From Plenodomus lindquistii (taxonomy: Eukaryota > Ascomycota > Dothideomycetes > Pleosporales > Leptosphaeriaceae), in contig JANUWI010000001.1 in the NCBI GenBank assembly GCA_025504975.1, positions 4,526,001-4,590,000 on the forward strand: 64,000 bases of DNA, read 5' to 3'. A model generated the notes under the pieces. The model searched no databases and was not told where the DNA came from. It worked only from the letters and a program-made list of their open reading frames with translations. The translations under genes were made by a program, and so were the position numbers. Below are positions 35,698-48,152 of this stretch, piece by piece (the first letter of the stretch is position 1; each line of letters begins with the position of its first letter).

Positions 35698-37047
35698 ATG
35701 GCGCCACGACGATACCAATCTGAGAAGAAGGATGTCTCGGCACTGGGCAAACCCCTCGAGTTTGCCTTTTCAAAAAAGACAGCACAGAACCGATTCTTGA
35801 AGGGTGCCATGACTGAGCGCCTTTCCTCATGGGACGCAAAGAACCTCGAAGCTCGCGGTGTCCCGTCAAAGAATCTTGTCAACGTCTACCGACGGTGGGG
35901 CGAGGGCGAATTCGGCGTTATCCTCACTGGAAACGTCATGATTGAGTACGATCACCTCGAGGCCGCCGGCAACGCCATCATTCCCCGTGGCGCACCATAT
36001 GAAGGCGAGCGGTTTGAGAACTTCAAGGAGCTTGCCACACAATCGAAGAAGCACGGTTCTCTGATCGTTGCGCAAGTCAGCCATCCCGGTCGCCAGGTGC
36101 CAGAAAACATCCAGAAGAACCCTGTATCTGCTTCAGAGGTCCAACTCGCAGGCAACGTCATGGGCATGACCTTTGCCAAGCCTCGTGCTGCCACTGAAGA
36201 AGACATTAAGAACATTATTGAAGGCTTTGCACACGCCGCTGAGTACCTAGAGAAGGCGGGCTACGACGGCCTCGAGCTTCACGGCGCCCACGGATACCTC
36301 CTCGCCCAGTTTCTAGCGCCATCTACGAACCAGCGTACCGACAAGTACGGAGGATCAATCGAGAACCGCGCCCGTCTCATTGTCGAAATTGGCCAGGAGA
36401 TCCGCCGCCGCACATCCAAGAACTTCGTCCTTGGCATCAAGCTCAACTCGGTCGAGTTCCAGGAGAAGGGCTTCGACACACAGGAAGCCGCTACTCTCTG
36501 CAAGATGCTCGAAGACAACTCCTTCGATTTTGTTGAGCTATCTGGTGGAACCTACGAGAACCTTGCCTTTGGGCACAAGCGCGAGTCCACCAAGAAGCGT
36601 GAGGCTTTCTTCCTTGAATTCGCGGAGAAGATTACTCCTTCACTTTCAAAGACCCGTACTTATGTCACTGGTGGCTTTAAGACTGCAGGTGCTATGGCCG
36701 ATGCTCTCGGTACTGTTGACGGTGTTGGTCTCGCCCGCCCTGTAACCCTGGAGCCAGAGCTCCCGCGCCAGATCATCAGCGGAGAAGTGGATGCTGCTAT
36801 CGACCAGCTGACAGACGACAATGACTTTGCTATTACTAATGTTGCGTCTGGTACGCAGATTAGGCAGTTGGGCAAGGACCAACAGCCTATCGATCTCAGC
36901 GACGAGAAGAACTTTGAAGCGTTCAAGAAGGATATGGAAACTTGGAGCAAGGGTCTCGCAGAGGACAAGACGGGAAACAAGTACGGATTCGTGGACATTG
37001 AAAGTATCCCCGCTATTCCTTATGGAACCGCTGCATCATCTTCCTAG
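35698..37047 (+). CDS. NADH:flavin oxidoreductase (Old Yellow Enzyme family)
   Basis: A single-exon gene of 449 residues with a good ATG context (AACATGGCG). It is an FMN-binding TIM barrel of the OYE-like class: NRFLKGAMTE near the start, VAQVSHPGRQ, GYDGLELHGAHGYLLAQFL (substrate-pocket His pair), then SPSTNQRTD-type APSTNQRTDKYGGSIENRAR, and late TGGFKTAG plus GVGLARP for phosphate binding. The enzyme probably reduces activated C=C bonds of enones using NAD(P)H, either in detoxification or secondary metabolism. No signal peptide is present, and no biosynthetic core gene lies beside it. The natural substrate cannot be inferred. Confidence 0.92.
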   Translation: MAPRRYQSEKKDVSALGKPLEFAFSKKTAQNRFLKGAMTERLSSWDAKNLEARGVPSKNLVNVYRRWGEGEFGVILTGNVMIEYDHLEAAGNAIIPRGAPYEGERFENFKELATQSKKHGSLIVAQVSHPGRQVPENIQKNPVSASEVQLAGNVMGMTFAKPRAATEEDIKNIIEGFAHAAEYLEKAGYDGLELHGAHGYLLAQFLAPSTNQRTDKYGGSIENRARLIVEIGQEIRRRTSKNFVLGIKLNSVEFQEKGFDTQEAATLCKMLEDNSFDFVELSGGTYENLAFGHKRESTKKREAFFLEFAEKITPSLSKTRTYVTGGFKTAGAMADALGTVDGVGLARPVTLEPELPRQIISGEVDAAIDQLTDDNDFAITNVASGTQIRQLGKDQQPIDLSDEKNFEAFKKDMETWSKGLAEDKTGNKYGFVDIESIPAIPYGTAASSS

Positions 37048-37139
37048 ATTCCAGCGATGTGTTTAAATAAGGCATAGACTAGAGCCACTATAAATTCAAC
37101 GAAGTAATGAATACAGCCATGACGACTACTCCATCACGA

Positions 37140-37655
37140 TTACAGAAACTCAGTCTCTGTGACACTGCGAATAGCTCTAAGCGCCCACCTCTGCGTCGAC
37201 CGTCCCGCATCAACTTCCTTCATTTTTACCACCACCCTGCCTTCCGTCTCCACTGTATCAAGACAATACGTCCCCTCTTGCGGGACCCCATTTCTTAACC
37301 TCCACGTCCCATGACCGCAGTCCTCCGTCGTCCAGCGCTGGCCCGGCGTCTCTCGTGTAGCTAGCAAAATCGGAACAGAGTGATCAAGCCCAGACACATT
37401 GAGCTGGCGATCAGGCCCAAGCCACTCGGTGCGAAGCGCATAGGTGTCGTCAGCGTGGGGTTTGAACTGCCATTACTGTCCTGTGTAGTTGCCATCGTCC
37501 GCCATCTTGAGGAGGCCGAGGCTATTGTCGCCGTTGTCGTTGACGACGTCGAGGCAGTATGTTGAAGGGCAGTGCGGGTTCTTGAGCTGGTACCACCATG
37601 TGTTTGGGTCGATGGGGGTTGCTCTCAGCTGGATTGACTTGAGGGACTTGGCAAG
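37140..37655 (-). pseudogene. Ricin-B-like lectin domain with an in-frame stop
   Basis: On the minus strand the frame reads TPIDPNTWWYQLKN, CLDVVNDNGDNSLGLLKM, then NYTGQ, stop, WQFKPHADDTYALRTEW, and continues to QRWTTEDCGHGTWRL and TQRWAL, ending at 37140. This is the repeated Q-x-W pattern of ricin-B-type carbohydrate-binding domains. The stop (TAA at 37473-37475) sits where the family has Gln in QQW, so it looks like a CAA-to-TAA change. No usable intron removes it: the nearby GTAATG donor with the best acceptor breaks frame. Upstream the frame meets a TGA at 37656-37658 and lacks a start codon. It is probably a decayed lectin gene; a sequencing error or an unseen exon is the alternative. 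Confidence 0.6.
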
Positions 37656-39614
37656 TCATGTTTGGAGGTGAGATGGATGGAGATGGAATGGAGATGGTGG
37701 ATATGGGAGGATGGCCTCGGGAAATCATCGAGTTAATTTGGCTCTTAGAGGGCATTGACATCTCATATCAGATACGCTGCCTGATAATATAGTGTTGATA
37801 GCGTTTGAGTGTCCGACGATGCGAATCATTGGCAGATAGCTCAGTGATAGTCATCATTTACAGCATCACGAGATGGTGGTTAGGCCCCCTGGCTGTTGTT
37901 TTCGAGGCACGTTACCACCATCGTCCAATGACGCGCCCTGTAACTCCAGCCTCAAGGGAGGCAAAACCTCAACAAATGCACCGAAAGCCAATGTGAATGA
38001 TTGAGAGCCTGTAGTGGCCAATAACGAGAGGATTGAATGCATGGGCAGAACCCAGAAGCGAAGCTGTGCTAGTGTCCATACAGGAATGCAGTGGTCTGCG
38101 TCACGTGTCATTACGAGATTCCCGTCTTCTAGGCGCCAGGCAATATCGAGTCGACTGAATTGTCTCCATGTCTGATCCTGTTGCAAGGGCCAGATTTTGC
38201 CCAGTTGACGGGAATTGATTTGTAAGTGCACGTTGCCAATTTCAGGGAGGCTGACAAGCTGAGAGTTATGCTCCACTTTGAAAACACTAAGATCGAAACC
38301 TTGAAGTACGATCGGATGTCTAATTACCACTAACGGGCACTTCTCTGTGGTTTAGGCGGTCTACCGTCTCGGTCTCGGCCCAATCCTGCTTCTGAGCGAA
38401 GTCCCTTCAGTCAGGTGACGTCGAAGTGGACAACTCAGCCTCCCGTTCTCCGACAGATATTAGTCGATGGCTTACCCGCCAGAGAATCTGGCATGCTCAA
38501 CAGTGCGCAGTCATTGCCAGTAACGTCCAGGAAAAAGCAAATGCATACGAATCGCAATCCAGGAACATCCAGGTAGAGCAAGGTCGCACAAGCTCTCGCC
38601 TAATGACTAGATTTGCAACCGCTTCGTCTTCCATCCGGTCGCAGATTCGAGTAGAACAGCAGACAGGCGCTCAAACAGTGCATGGGTGCATGTTAGACGC
38701 AGAGCTCGATGTCATTCCACTTGGCCGAAGGGCTTTCCGCGAATGGTGATATGGTTCTGACCTAATTGACCTAACAGGATGCGGGACAGAGACCCGTTCG
38801 CTTAGAGTAGCTTTGCGCAAGGTGGCTGTCTCGCTCGATATGAAGTTCGCGGCGCTTCGGCCAGGTTACCACGGTCTGTAAGCGCATGTGACATTTGGGG
38901 TCAAGACAGAAACCTTTGTGGCTTGAAGTCGGTGAATTTTGTCGTGTTGCAGAGGACGCGCAGGATAGGCCTAAAAATAGTCCTGAACGCAGCGTGTTTT
39001 GTCTTTGAAGGCTGGATGGTGAGCATAAACGATGAACAGGACGATATCTACATGGCCTAGTAGAGTACAGACTTCACAAGAGACGCACGGCCTTGTCTTG
39101 GCGCAGATCAGAGACGGGATGGCATCCCTGCTAGCTCTACCACAAGCCTTGAACCAACGGCTCACACATTTGTTGCTCGTCGCGACGGCGAGTTGCGCAC
39201 AATGACACGGCAGCTTCTCGGTGACGGAGGGAAAAAGTCAGTCCTCACGTCGAACAGTTCCGAGAGTGGGCCTGGCAGCCTCAGACTCTAGTCATGCCTC
39301 TCCATGGCACATGGCACAGAGCGTGGCTCGATGGAGAGAGGTGGCGAGCGCACCTGTGCGTTTCCAATCACACAATGTGGGATATGCGGTGAAGCAGCGT
39401 CCAGAGAGTGACTGCTACGTGGCTAGCCATGCGGGCGCAGACATTCTGTCACAGGCAGGATATAAGAGAGTCGCCCTCGAGCTACACAGCTGCGACGCTT
39501 TTATTCCTTGCCAGCAGGGCCGTCAATGTTAACCACGCCGCCTACTTCTGTTGCGCCGACTCGATGTGGTCGATGCGGAGAAGGTCTGATGTGTTGGGCT
39601 GCCCCACGAAAAGG

Positions 39615-39677
39615 GCGACAGTAGCGACGGTAGCGACGGTAGCGACAGCAGCGACAGCAGCGACAGCAGCGACATGA
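39615..39677. repeat. 9-bp tandem repeat, about seven copies
   Basis: Units of GCGAC followed by AGTA, GGTA or AGCA repeat seven times with small variation. It is a minisatellite in non-coding DNA. Confidence 0.85.
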
Positions 39678-39940
39678 GCTTTCCCACCACCAGAGTCGGC
39701 TGGGCAGCGGGCGCGGACAAACTATCGAAAGCAACGCAGACGACCTACTATGTACAGCTTACTGTACAGGACCCAAAAATCCCGTGTCAGCTCAGGGCAC
39801 TAGGGAGCGGCCGCTAGGCTCATGGCTGATCACTGGTGAGACGAAGCCGGGGTTAGGCGATTGGCCGCCAGTGACACTCTGGCTTGCGCAATACATACAG
39901 TCCCCATTGTATTGTCTACAGGTCCACTCGCGCTGAGGCT

Positions 39941-39970
39941 GCGCGAGACTGCGCGAGACTGCGCGAGACT
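39941..39970. repeat. Three exact 10-bp tandem copies
   Basis: The unit GCGCGAGACT occurs three times without change in non-coding DNA. Confidence 0.85.
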
Positions 39971-40507
39971 GTACAAGTATCCATGGGCATGGGGCCAAGC
40001 GCGGCCTTGCCCATGTTACCCAAGAGCCCGACAACGAGAGCGGCCGCGAGTGGCAGCAGTGGCAGAGGGTGCGCATTCCGTCGTGGTGGGGTCGTGCCCG
40101 TGGCCTAGTGGGCCTCCCATTCGTCCAGCCGTCGTCGGCCAGCCGCTAATGCTCGACATACAAGGACCCTAATCTCTTGACGAAGCATCACTTCTCCTAA
40201 TCGTGAACCAGCTGGTTCTTCCTCACCACTGCCGTTTTTTCTGCCTGCTGGCATGTTACGACCTTGAGCCGCGCAGCAGGTGTCTTTGGATTTGCTCTCT
40301 TCTACAATCGTTCGCTACCTTTGTTTCAGCAACTCTCGTTTATTCTCTTACCATAGACGCGCGCGGGTGGGCGTGTTGCTCTTCGCGCCGGTCCCTTGAG
40401 CTGGCCGCCCCGTCATCCATGCTCCATTTGTCTGCTTGCATTGACTAGCATCTGCTTCGTCTACCTCTTATCCCGCTGCCCTGCCCTTGTGTCGACGACA
40501 TCACGAC

Positions 40508-41619
40508 ATGGACGCAGCGCGGGAGGCCCCATGGGCAGAGCACGAAAAGGTATCCTCCAATGCACTCGCTGCCGGACACACAAAGCGCCTGGACACCACT
40601 AACAAAGGCCCTCTCGCAGGTCTACCTTCTCGCCGAGATTCTGAAGGCGGCTCCAATTCCATCGAACCTTCTCTTCACCTTCATACGCGACAATGGCATC
40701 CAGCCTCGATGGAACGACATGGCCCTGCCTCCCGGTACGCACGACTTCCACTCACGCGTGCACTTTGACGTTGCATCCCGACCAATGGCATCGAGTGCGC
40801 TGTCCATGTGCCATATCTGCTAATGCTGTGCTCACCACAGGACGCTCCATGCACTCGAGCCAAAGGGCCTTTGACAACCTGGCTGCAATGTACACCACCT
40901 CTGAATACAGGCGGCCCCCGCTCCCCATGCCTGTCCTATACCCTGGGCCCGACATGTCCAAGAAGCGTCCGCTCCCGCAAGAGACAGCCACGCCAATTGG
41001 CCGGCTGCTCCAGCCTCGTCCACCGCATCCGTTTCCTGAATACATGTCCGCCGGCCCTGCCTACATGTCAGCTATGAATCCGACTGGTGAGCCAGCAAAC
41101 AAGAAGAAAAGAGGAAGGCCAACCAAGGCTGAAGCGCAACAGAGAGCGCAGGAGGCGGCCGCCCGTGGAGAGATCTATCCGCCGCCTAGGAGAGGCCGTG
41201 TTTCCATTACGGGACCGTCTTCCGAGTCTTCGCCTCAAGGTCCCGAATCGCAACCGCAGGAACAACGTACCCCTCCAGCTTCTGCGCCTACACAGTCGAT
41301 GACCACCATGACGCCGCAACAGCAGATTGGTCCAGAGCGGGATTCAGAGTCATCCTCGGGCAAAAGAAAGCGCATCAGGCCACAGCCACTGGAATTAGAG
41401 AAGCACCGCCCTCTCAACGAAATGGAGTCCCCACTTGCCTACGGTTCGAGCTCCGGCGATCCCACTCGTAACCAAACCTATTCGACATACACGCCCATCT
41501 CCGCGCCGTTACCCTCCTCGACCGATTCCAGGGACAGGGACGTACGCATGGAAGGAGTTGAGGAAACTCAGCCACGAACCACGACACCTCACTCGTTTAA
41601 AGACACGGTCGGCATATGA
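40508..41619 (+). CDS. AT-hook nuclear protein
   Basis: Exons 40508-40549, 40620-40734 and 40841-41619 give 311 residues. The N-terminal part (about 14-52) is helical and conserved-looking (VYLLAEILKAAPIPSNLL, then RWNDMALPPG). The middle carries an AT-hook core KKRGRPTK at about 141-147, followed by a basic, Ala/Gln-rich helix. A second basic cluster, GKRKRIRP, lies later. The remainder is Pro/Ser/Gln-rich and disordered. It should bind A/T-rich DNA in the nucleus; a regulatory role is inferred. Exon 1 codes for only 14 residues; the start is chosen because splicing from it keeps frame through two canonical introns (70 and 106 bp). Confidence 0.8.
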
Positions 41620-44600
41620 AAGCGTTTCCTTCGTCACAAAAGCACCTTACGGCGGTAATACTGATTTGACAGCGCTCCGTCAACGACTTTTATTTACGCA
41701 CTCACGATGACCTTTATGGCCATGAAATCATGGAGGCTAGCACTGGAGTTTTAAGCTCAGTGCTTTCCATCTCATGAGCACCGCACACCAAGCATGCGCA
41801 ACCTATTTTTCTTGTCACTTTGTTCTTGCTCCGGAAAAGCCGGTTTTCTAGAGATACAGTCATTTCCTGGTCCATTCCCACGGCCACTTCGCTGTTCCAA
41901 AAATCCCGTTCAATCTGCTTGTTTCTTCTCCGGAATTTGCATGTCTCGAACGCTTCACGACAGTTGAGATCCTGACGAGCACATCATTCTAATGTTTTAA
42001 GTATCTGCTATCTTAACGACCCTTGAGAAGAAGTAAAGAAGTCAAAGTTTTTGTACCTAAACGGCAAAATCTGGCGCTTTCTCACTTAGCCAGCCATATT
42101 TTCCTTTTCTGTTGTTCATTGAGCCAATTTTCGGACAAACGTGTAAGATAGCCCGCATTGTGAACTTTTACCTCATTTTTGCGCACCAAACTCACGGCCT
42201 CCCTGTACAATATCAGCTATTAGCAACAGCACCAATAGTAGAAACGGTTACGGCCTATCAGTATACCGATTCGACACTTCTACGAGCCCGCATGCTTTCT
42301 CGTGCCATGTCACACGTCTTGTCTGCACGTCGATGAACGCAACGCCACTGTCCACTCAATAAGCGAGGATAGGCTCATGATGACGATTAGTTGCAGCAGG
42401 CGGATCAGGAAGGGAGCATATCAGGTGGTTGGGAAAGCTCCTTTGGGGAGTGCGTAAGGCGACGTTTACAAAGTGGGTGCAGCACAAACAACGGGTCTTG
42501 TTTCACCTATGAATACACCACTTACAAGGCCACTCTCGGTACTACTTTCGCTTCAACTGTACCTTGCGCGTTGCACACAGCACACATGATGGGTCACGAC
42601 GCAGGGGTTCCATGGTTTACCGTGTACGTTTCGAAGACACATTACGCTCAGTGTGCGGCAATCTGCATCTAAGCGCCCTTCCGCCCACATTCGCCAACAA
42701 CAACCACATCACGAGCACTCAGCAGCCAGCCCTCCAGCTTACACTCTGCAGTTCCTCTTCGCCGCCGCCCCCCCCCTTATGCTTACCGTCTGGGGCTCTC
42801 TCGAAACCACCCCCCTCAGGGGATGGCCCCAATGTTTGAAGCTATTGAAAAATCCCCACGGCCGTCTGCGACCGACCCTTCGTCTCTGGAAATGAACGTC
42901 ACCGAACAATGACTCGCTACTCGTTGTTGCCCACAGCTGCGGCTGCGGCTACAGGCGTTACTGCATAGTCTACTATTCTACAATACATACATAGTTAACA
43001 AACGTAGCCCCAAGTTTCCCAGTCTTGCGACGCGTAGGAAAGGGGAGTGTACATGATGCTAATGCATGCATGCATGCACGCATCGACCACCACACGTTAA
43101 CTAGTTATTTTGCTTCCCAACATTCATTGGAAGACGCCCAACCAACCGAACCAACTTAGCCTGTGCAAACTGTTCAAGGTACATACCTCGACGAACGAGG
43201 CTAAATACTTGTGCTATTGTCGATCGGACCATTGTCAATATTTTGTACATACCGTGTCGGACGCACGCACGCCGACGAGTGCAGTGGCGGGCCCACCAGA
43301 GAGAGACACTGACAGAGACAGGAATCTTGGGTCGGAGCGGGCGGGGCGCGGCGGTACCGTACAATAGGTCCCACTCCGCGCCATTCAAAAAAGCGTTACA
43401 AAACTGACTCTTTACCCAATACACAACCAAACACAGTTTCCCACATCATGGCTCCACCGCAAAGGAAGCGAGCGCAATCCGCTTGGCCGCGCTTCCTCTT
43501 CTCCACAAACTCCACATCGGAAGTCAAAGCCGATAGAGAGACCGATTGTTGCCGCGCGCGCGCGCTGATGCGGCGCCGTTGGTTTGGATTAGTAATTTGT
43601 TTCAACGGTCGGGGAGATAGGGTCGACTGATGCGTGAGGAAATAGACGGGGCGGCGGGGCTGGTAGTGTAAAAAGACAGGGCATGGAGCAAGGCGTAGGC
43701 GTATCGTATCGTATCGTATGTACTATGTAATCGTAGCGACCGGTCGCTGATAGGTAAAAGTCACGGCCGATACATACAGTAGCAAGGAAGGGTGGGAGCT
43801 TGGACCAGCTGTTCTTCTACGCGGAGATCGCAGCGAGATTTGACGGACCTGTGTCCACATGACTGTTCTCGCTGTCCTCCCACATGGCCTTGGGAGTGAA
43901 TATACTCGGTTTGTACCCAAAGGAGCGGAGCAAGTTTGTTCGGTACACGCATGCCCATCTCGCATGCCCGTTGATCGACATCCTCCCAGCCACGCGAATA
44001 AAAAAACACACACACACACACACACGCATTCTGGAACCCTTGCGCTCCGTTCGGTGCCGACGGCCGGCGTCCGATCGGCTGGCCACTCGCTCACTCGCTT
44101 CTTCCTTTTCTGTTTCATGTTTTTTTTCGGGGAAGGGGGTGGGTTGGATTAAACCTCGGTTGCGGCGCTGGGGACCTTGTACCTGACGATCATAACTGGA
44201 TTCATGTTAATGCTCCGAGATTTTCGGCGGACGGAGAGGAGCGTTGACACGGGAGGCGGTTCTCCGTCTTGGAATTAACGGCGATCGTGTAATGTGTAGG
44301 GTGTGGTAGGGTGCGGTGAGATGATGCCCGGGGGTTGGGGTTGCGTATGTCTGCATCCACTGTATACATGGGCAGTCTTGGGCGTCGCGGTCCGTGTGCT
44401 ATGTACGCAAGTTGGAGGAATTGCGCGAATATCGCGGTTAGGTGTGAAGGATTGCTTCATCTGGGTGTGTTGCACGCACGAGCAACAGTCCCGAAATACA
44501 GCATGTGGGAGGCAATGGGGATGAATTGGCATCCGTGGGGTTATGGTATTGACAAGGAGACCTATATATCCCGGGTACCTGCGCATGTGTTGGGGTAAAA

Positions 44601-44969
44601 TCTGCTTAGAGTAATTGTTATTGTGCTCATTTGCGGCAGGAGAGTGGCCCTGGGGTAATTTGGCCTCTGTGTGGTTGTACACGGTAATTAGTGATGATTG
44701 TATCGGTCAACGTTAGGTGAAATTTTGGGCTAATATGCTACTAATATATGCTACATACCCTACCCAAATACCCCAGATACTATAGCTCAGGATGCAAGAA
44801 ACCCGCCAATCAAAACGCCCGTAGTATCAAGTTGATGGGGAAAGGTGTTACTGGTCGACATATTTGGAAAGTTGAAAATTGTTTGGGAAAGCGCGCTTTT
44901 GGGGCGCCGCATGGTAGAGGTCTTCGACGTCCGCCATTTGATCGAAATGCCGTGGGTCTGGTGATGCGA
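41620..44969. other. 3.3-kb gene-poor interval
   Basis: No supported gene on either strand. Contains an (AC)10 tract at 44006-44025, a CGTAT-type pentamer repeat near 43700-43720 and an ATGC repeat near 43062-43084. Open frames across these are simple-sequence artefacts. Confidence 0.5.
44006..44025. repeat. (AC)10 microsatellite
   Basis: Ten uninterrupted AC dinucleotides after a run of A. Confidence 0.9.
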
Positions 44970-47244
44970 TCATGTTGGCGAGGTATATGCATGTGTCTTG
45001 GAAAGTTTTTTACAGTCGTCGCAAGTCCAGTCTCTTTTCCTGGGGTTGAGTGGTGGCAGTGGTCTCCTTGCATGATCCTGCACACATTGGATGTGGAAAT
45101 GCCGTCGTATGCAATCCTTAGTTTCTGTTAGCGAAAACGTCCCAGCTTGTATTCGACTCGCGGCAACTTACTGCTTTGTTACAGGCGATTACTGGCGACG
45201 CACTGATTGAACTCAACGCATCTTCGCCGCAGTAGCATTCGTCAAATACAGGTTGTGTCTTTGAGACTGGCCCTGGAGGTTGCGTGGTCGCGTCACCATT
45301 CAGTGTAGCCTCTCGCATCTCCAGGTCGCCATCTGAGTCAGCGGTGATGGGTGTGAGATGTCCCATGTCAGTAAGCTTGGCTTTTCCCTTGCCTTTCCTA
45401 TCTCTTCTACTTTGTGACTGTCTGTTCGCTTTGTGTCCTGCTGACCGCAATTCCATCTCCTGGGAACCGACCTGAAGCTGGGTCAGTTGTTGTAGTATTT
45501 CGTCCGTGGTTTGATTGCCAATCCGTGGGCTGCGAACAATTTCGAGACAGGCGGTGTGTGTATCTTTGAATATGATTCCGTCCACTAGCAATTCGTCTAG
45601 CTTAGATGCCAATTCCAAAAAGACGTCGTGTTGTGATAGCCATCTATTGTTGTCTCGAACAAAACGTACGATGGCATCGCTGGCATGCAGATCTGCCTGA
45701 ACGTTTTCGTTCCGCATGAAATAGTCAAACTTTAGTTGGAAGCCTTTCGCCGCTTCAGGGATATCTTCTTTATTTATCTCAGCCTTTTGTCTCAGCTCCA
45801 TCCATTGGTCATCCAATTCATCGTCCGATTCGCTGATCTCATCCCCAGCTTGGAGAGGCTGTTTGGTTAGGGATCGAAAGAAGGTAATCCCTCGTGGCGC
45901 TGGCGGCACAACATATGTCTTCTTAGGACGCGGTGGCCGATCTCGTACTTCTTCTGGTGGCTTCCTCATTGCTGTTCGTTGTGTCGATGATATTCGTTTC
46001 CCTTTCAGTCCAGTATGCCTAGGCGGGTTTCTCTGGGTGGCTGCTTGATGAAACTTTGTGTTGCCTAGCAAATGCAGATTCCTGTCGAATGGATATTCTG
46101 GAGCATAGACGCGGACATCCATAGGTTCATCTGCACGATCACTTGCACGCTGATCAGCCCGGTGATCGGCAATTTCGCCCTCGAATGTCCAATGCTCTAC
46201 ACCATGGCGATCTACCTCCTTCTGGAATGCGGTAAATCTGAAGTGGTCGTGAAAAGTATCAAGGTGCATCTGAAGGTCCTTGATGTCCGTCGATCTCCGT
46301 ACCCGACAGCCATCGAGTGGACACGCCAAACTGGATTTGTGAATAACTCTACTACCGAAGGAATATGTTATCTGAAATTTCGGTTTGCGGTCCATATCCA
46401 ATGGCGGTGTGATGTAGGATCTGCTGTGTTCTTCTCTGCTTCTCAGAGCTCGATTTGAGCGTTCCAAAATTGATTCAGAGGCTGCATTGGTCCACCACAT
46501 ACAGACCTCTAAATCGAACACTAATTTCTTAGTATGATCCTGGAGCTGAAGTACCGTTCTTCCAGTGGGGCAGCGAAGGATATCATCGTACAGGGTAAAC
46601 AATTGTAGTGGATTTCCTGCAACGTTCGTCACACCCATATACTCGTAAAAATCCTCGGCATCATTCATGGTAGTGAAGGCCAGTCTGACTTCCATTTTGT
46701 AGCTTTTTCCTGTGATCATGCGGCTTGGGCTAGGGACTAGACGGTCGTGTTCGATCACAATGGGCTCCATGTCGATGGAGGCTTTGCCATCTCTGGCCCG
46801 ACCATCGGCCTTCAGAGTTGCTGCCTCAGTCGACCTTGTACGACGTACTCGAGAGTCGTCTGGATAGAAAAACGACGCTGTAATGGAGCTCTTGACTCGC
46901 AACAGAGCGCGGACTTTTCTTGGTCGCGCACTTTGCTCGCCCCCTCGAGGGCAGAGCTGTCCATCATGAAGCCGGATGCTCTCAATGTTCAAGGTAAAAG
47001 AGCCATGGGCATACTCTGCAGCAACCATGTCGTCGAGTTCGTCCCAGGATGGTGGTCTCCACTTGGCACGCAGGCTGTTGTCGGGATCAGTATCTCGTTG
47101 TTCAGTATCGCCGCCAAGTAAGAGGCTCTGATGAGCTCTGAAAGCGCGCGTAAGATTTCTGCTTAGAATCACCGGCGCTCTTTTGGTAGATAAGTAGTCG
47201 TATAGTAAGATGTTTCCACAAAACTGGTCTCTGCGACTCAGCAT
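44970..47244 (-). CDS. suz12: SUZ12-like PRC2 subunit with C-terminal PHD finger
   Basis: Exons 47244-45172 and 45116-44970 (55-bp intron) give 739 residues. A C2H2 finger lies at 308-332 (CPLDGC...HLDTFH), placed as in Su(z)12. A VEFS box follows at about 455-560, marked by SESDDELDDQWMELRQKAEI, then GFQLKFDYFM and RFVRDNNRWL. SUZ12 is a core subunit of Polycomb repressive complex 2, which methylates H3K27. The last about 70 residues form a C4HC3 PHD-type finger: CYC (670-672), ACNKADC across the splice junction, HFHIQC, and WTCDDCK. The acceptor is the second AG (ACTAAG/GATTGC); the nearer CTAACAG would break frame. Basic and low-complexity segments separate the domains. The N-terminal start could be extended by a missed exon. 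Confidence 0.87.
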
Positions 47245-48152
47245 ACTCTTCTTTACCCTATGCGTCAGTGATTGATAACACTACTTTATTGTTGACACAT
47301 CAGTGAACGACCTACCTTTGGTGGCTGTGCTCAGTTGCATCCTGTAGCAACTGACGCGTCAACAAAGATAGGTGTGGCGCATGCAGGACGCCCGAAAGGC
47401 GCAGTAGCGCTCATGTATGGCCGAAGATGAGCTGTAAAGTTGAATTAGACAACATGCGCACACAGTGTGGTTATTGCGCAGGGAAGGATGGTGCCAGAGG
47501 CTGCACGTGCGAGGGTTGTTGTGTTTGTTGTTCCCGCTCTCCTTTTGAGGTGCAAACTTGTCAACACGACTGCAGGCGCATGCGAGTCAACAATCCACGC
47601 CACATATAAAGACCTGCAGGGATGGAAAGTCGCTGCGAGGGTGAGGGCGTGAAATGCTGCTGCTGCTGTGATTGTGAAGCGTGTAGCAGTGTGAGATTGG
47701 TGGTTTGGAGTGGTGCGCAACGGTGGACACACGGCGGAGATGATTAGCTGCGAACGAGCAAGCGCATCGCACTCACCTCGTCTTCCTCTTTGGCCATGCT
47801 AGCGACTCTATACGTGTCTATCGCACCTGCACATTGGCAACTGACTGAGGCGGTGAATTGCAGTGCTGAGATTATGGTCATGTGATTACCGGCGCACCCT
47901 AGGTAGACCATGCACGGCCGGCGGACCTGCATTGCTGTCGTCATTGCGCTCTGCATGCATCGACCGTTCACGACCACGGCTATTCGCATTCACCACCGCG
48001 CGCAACATAATGCCTTGTGCGCCAGCCGCCACTGACTGATACTGCGACGGTGTGCTCAGGTTTTACTGCTTCACCGACCTGCGCCTTCCGCTCGACGTCA
48101 ACTACCGTTCATTCGCCGCCCAGCTTGCGACTTACCACTTCACTGTATCACC
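47245..48152. promoter_or_regulatory. Divergent promoter, SUZ12 and F-box genes
   Basis: This 908-bp gap separates two divergent start codons and holds no supported gene. No specific site was identified. Confidence 0.45.

Larger units (their letters stand above)
37660..40507. other. Gene-poor region with short tandem repeats
   Basis: About 2.8 kb without a supported gene. A minus-strand open frame at 37866-38330 lacks an ATG at its start and shows no domain. Two short tandem repeats are listed separately. The last 300 bp are pyrimidine-rich and probably form the AT-hook gene's promoter and 5' UTR. Confidence 0.45.

Noticed and set aside
37866..38330. 154-codon minus-strand frame
   Set aside because: It begins with GTG, has no ATG near its start and no recognisable domain.
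42391..42672. 93-codon Cys-containing frame that might be a small secreted protein
   Set aside because: It starts with TTG, has no signal peptide, and other frames overlap it.
43723..44186. Frames across the AC repeat
   Set aside because: Their length is due to the dinucleotide tract (Cys-Val or Thr-His runs).
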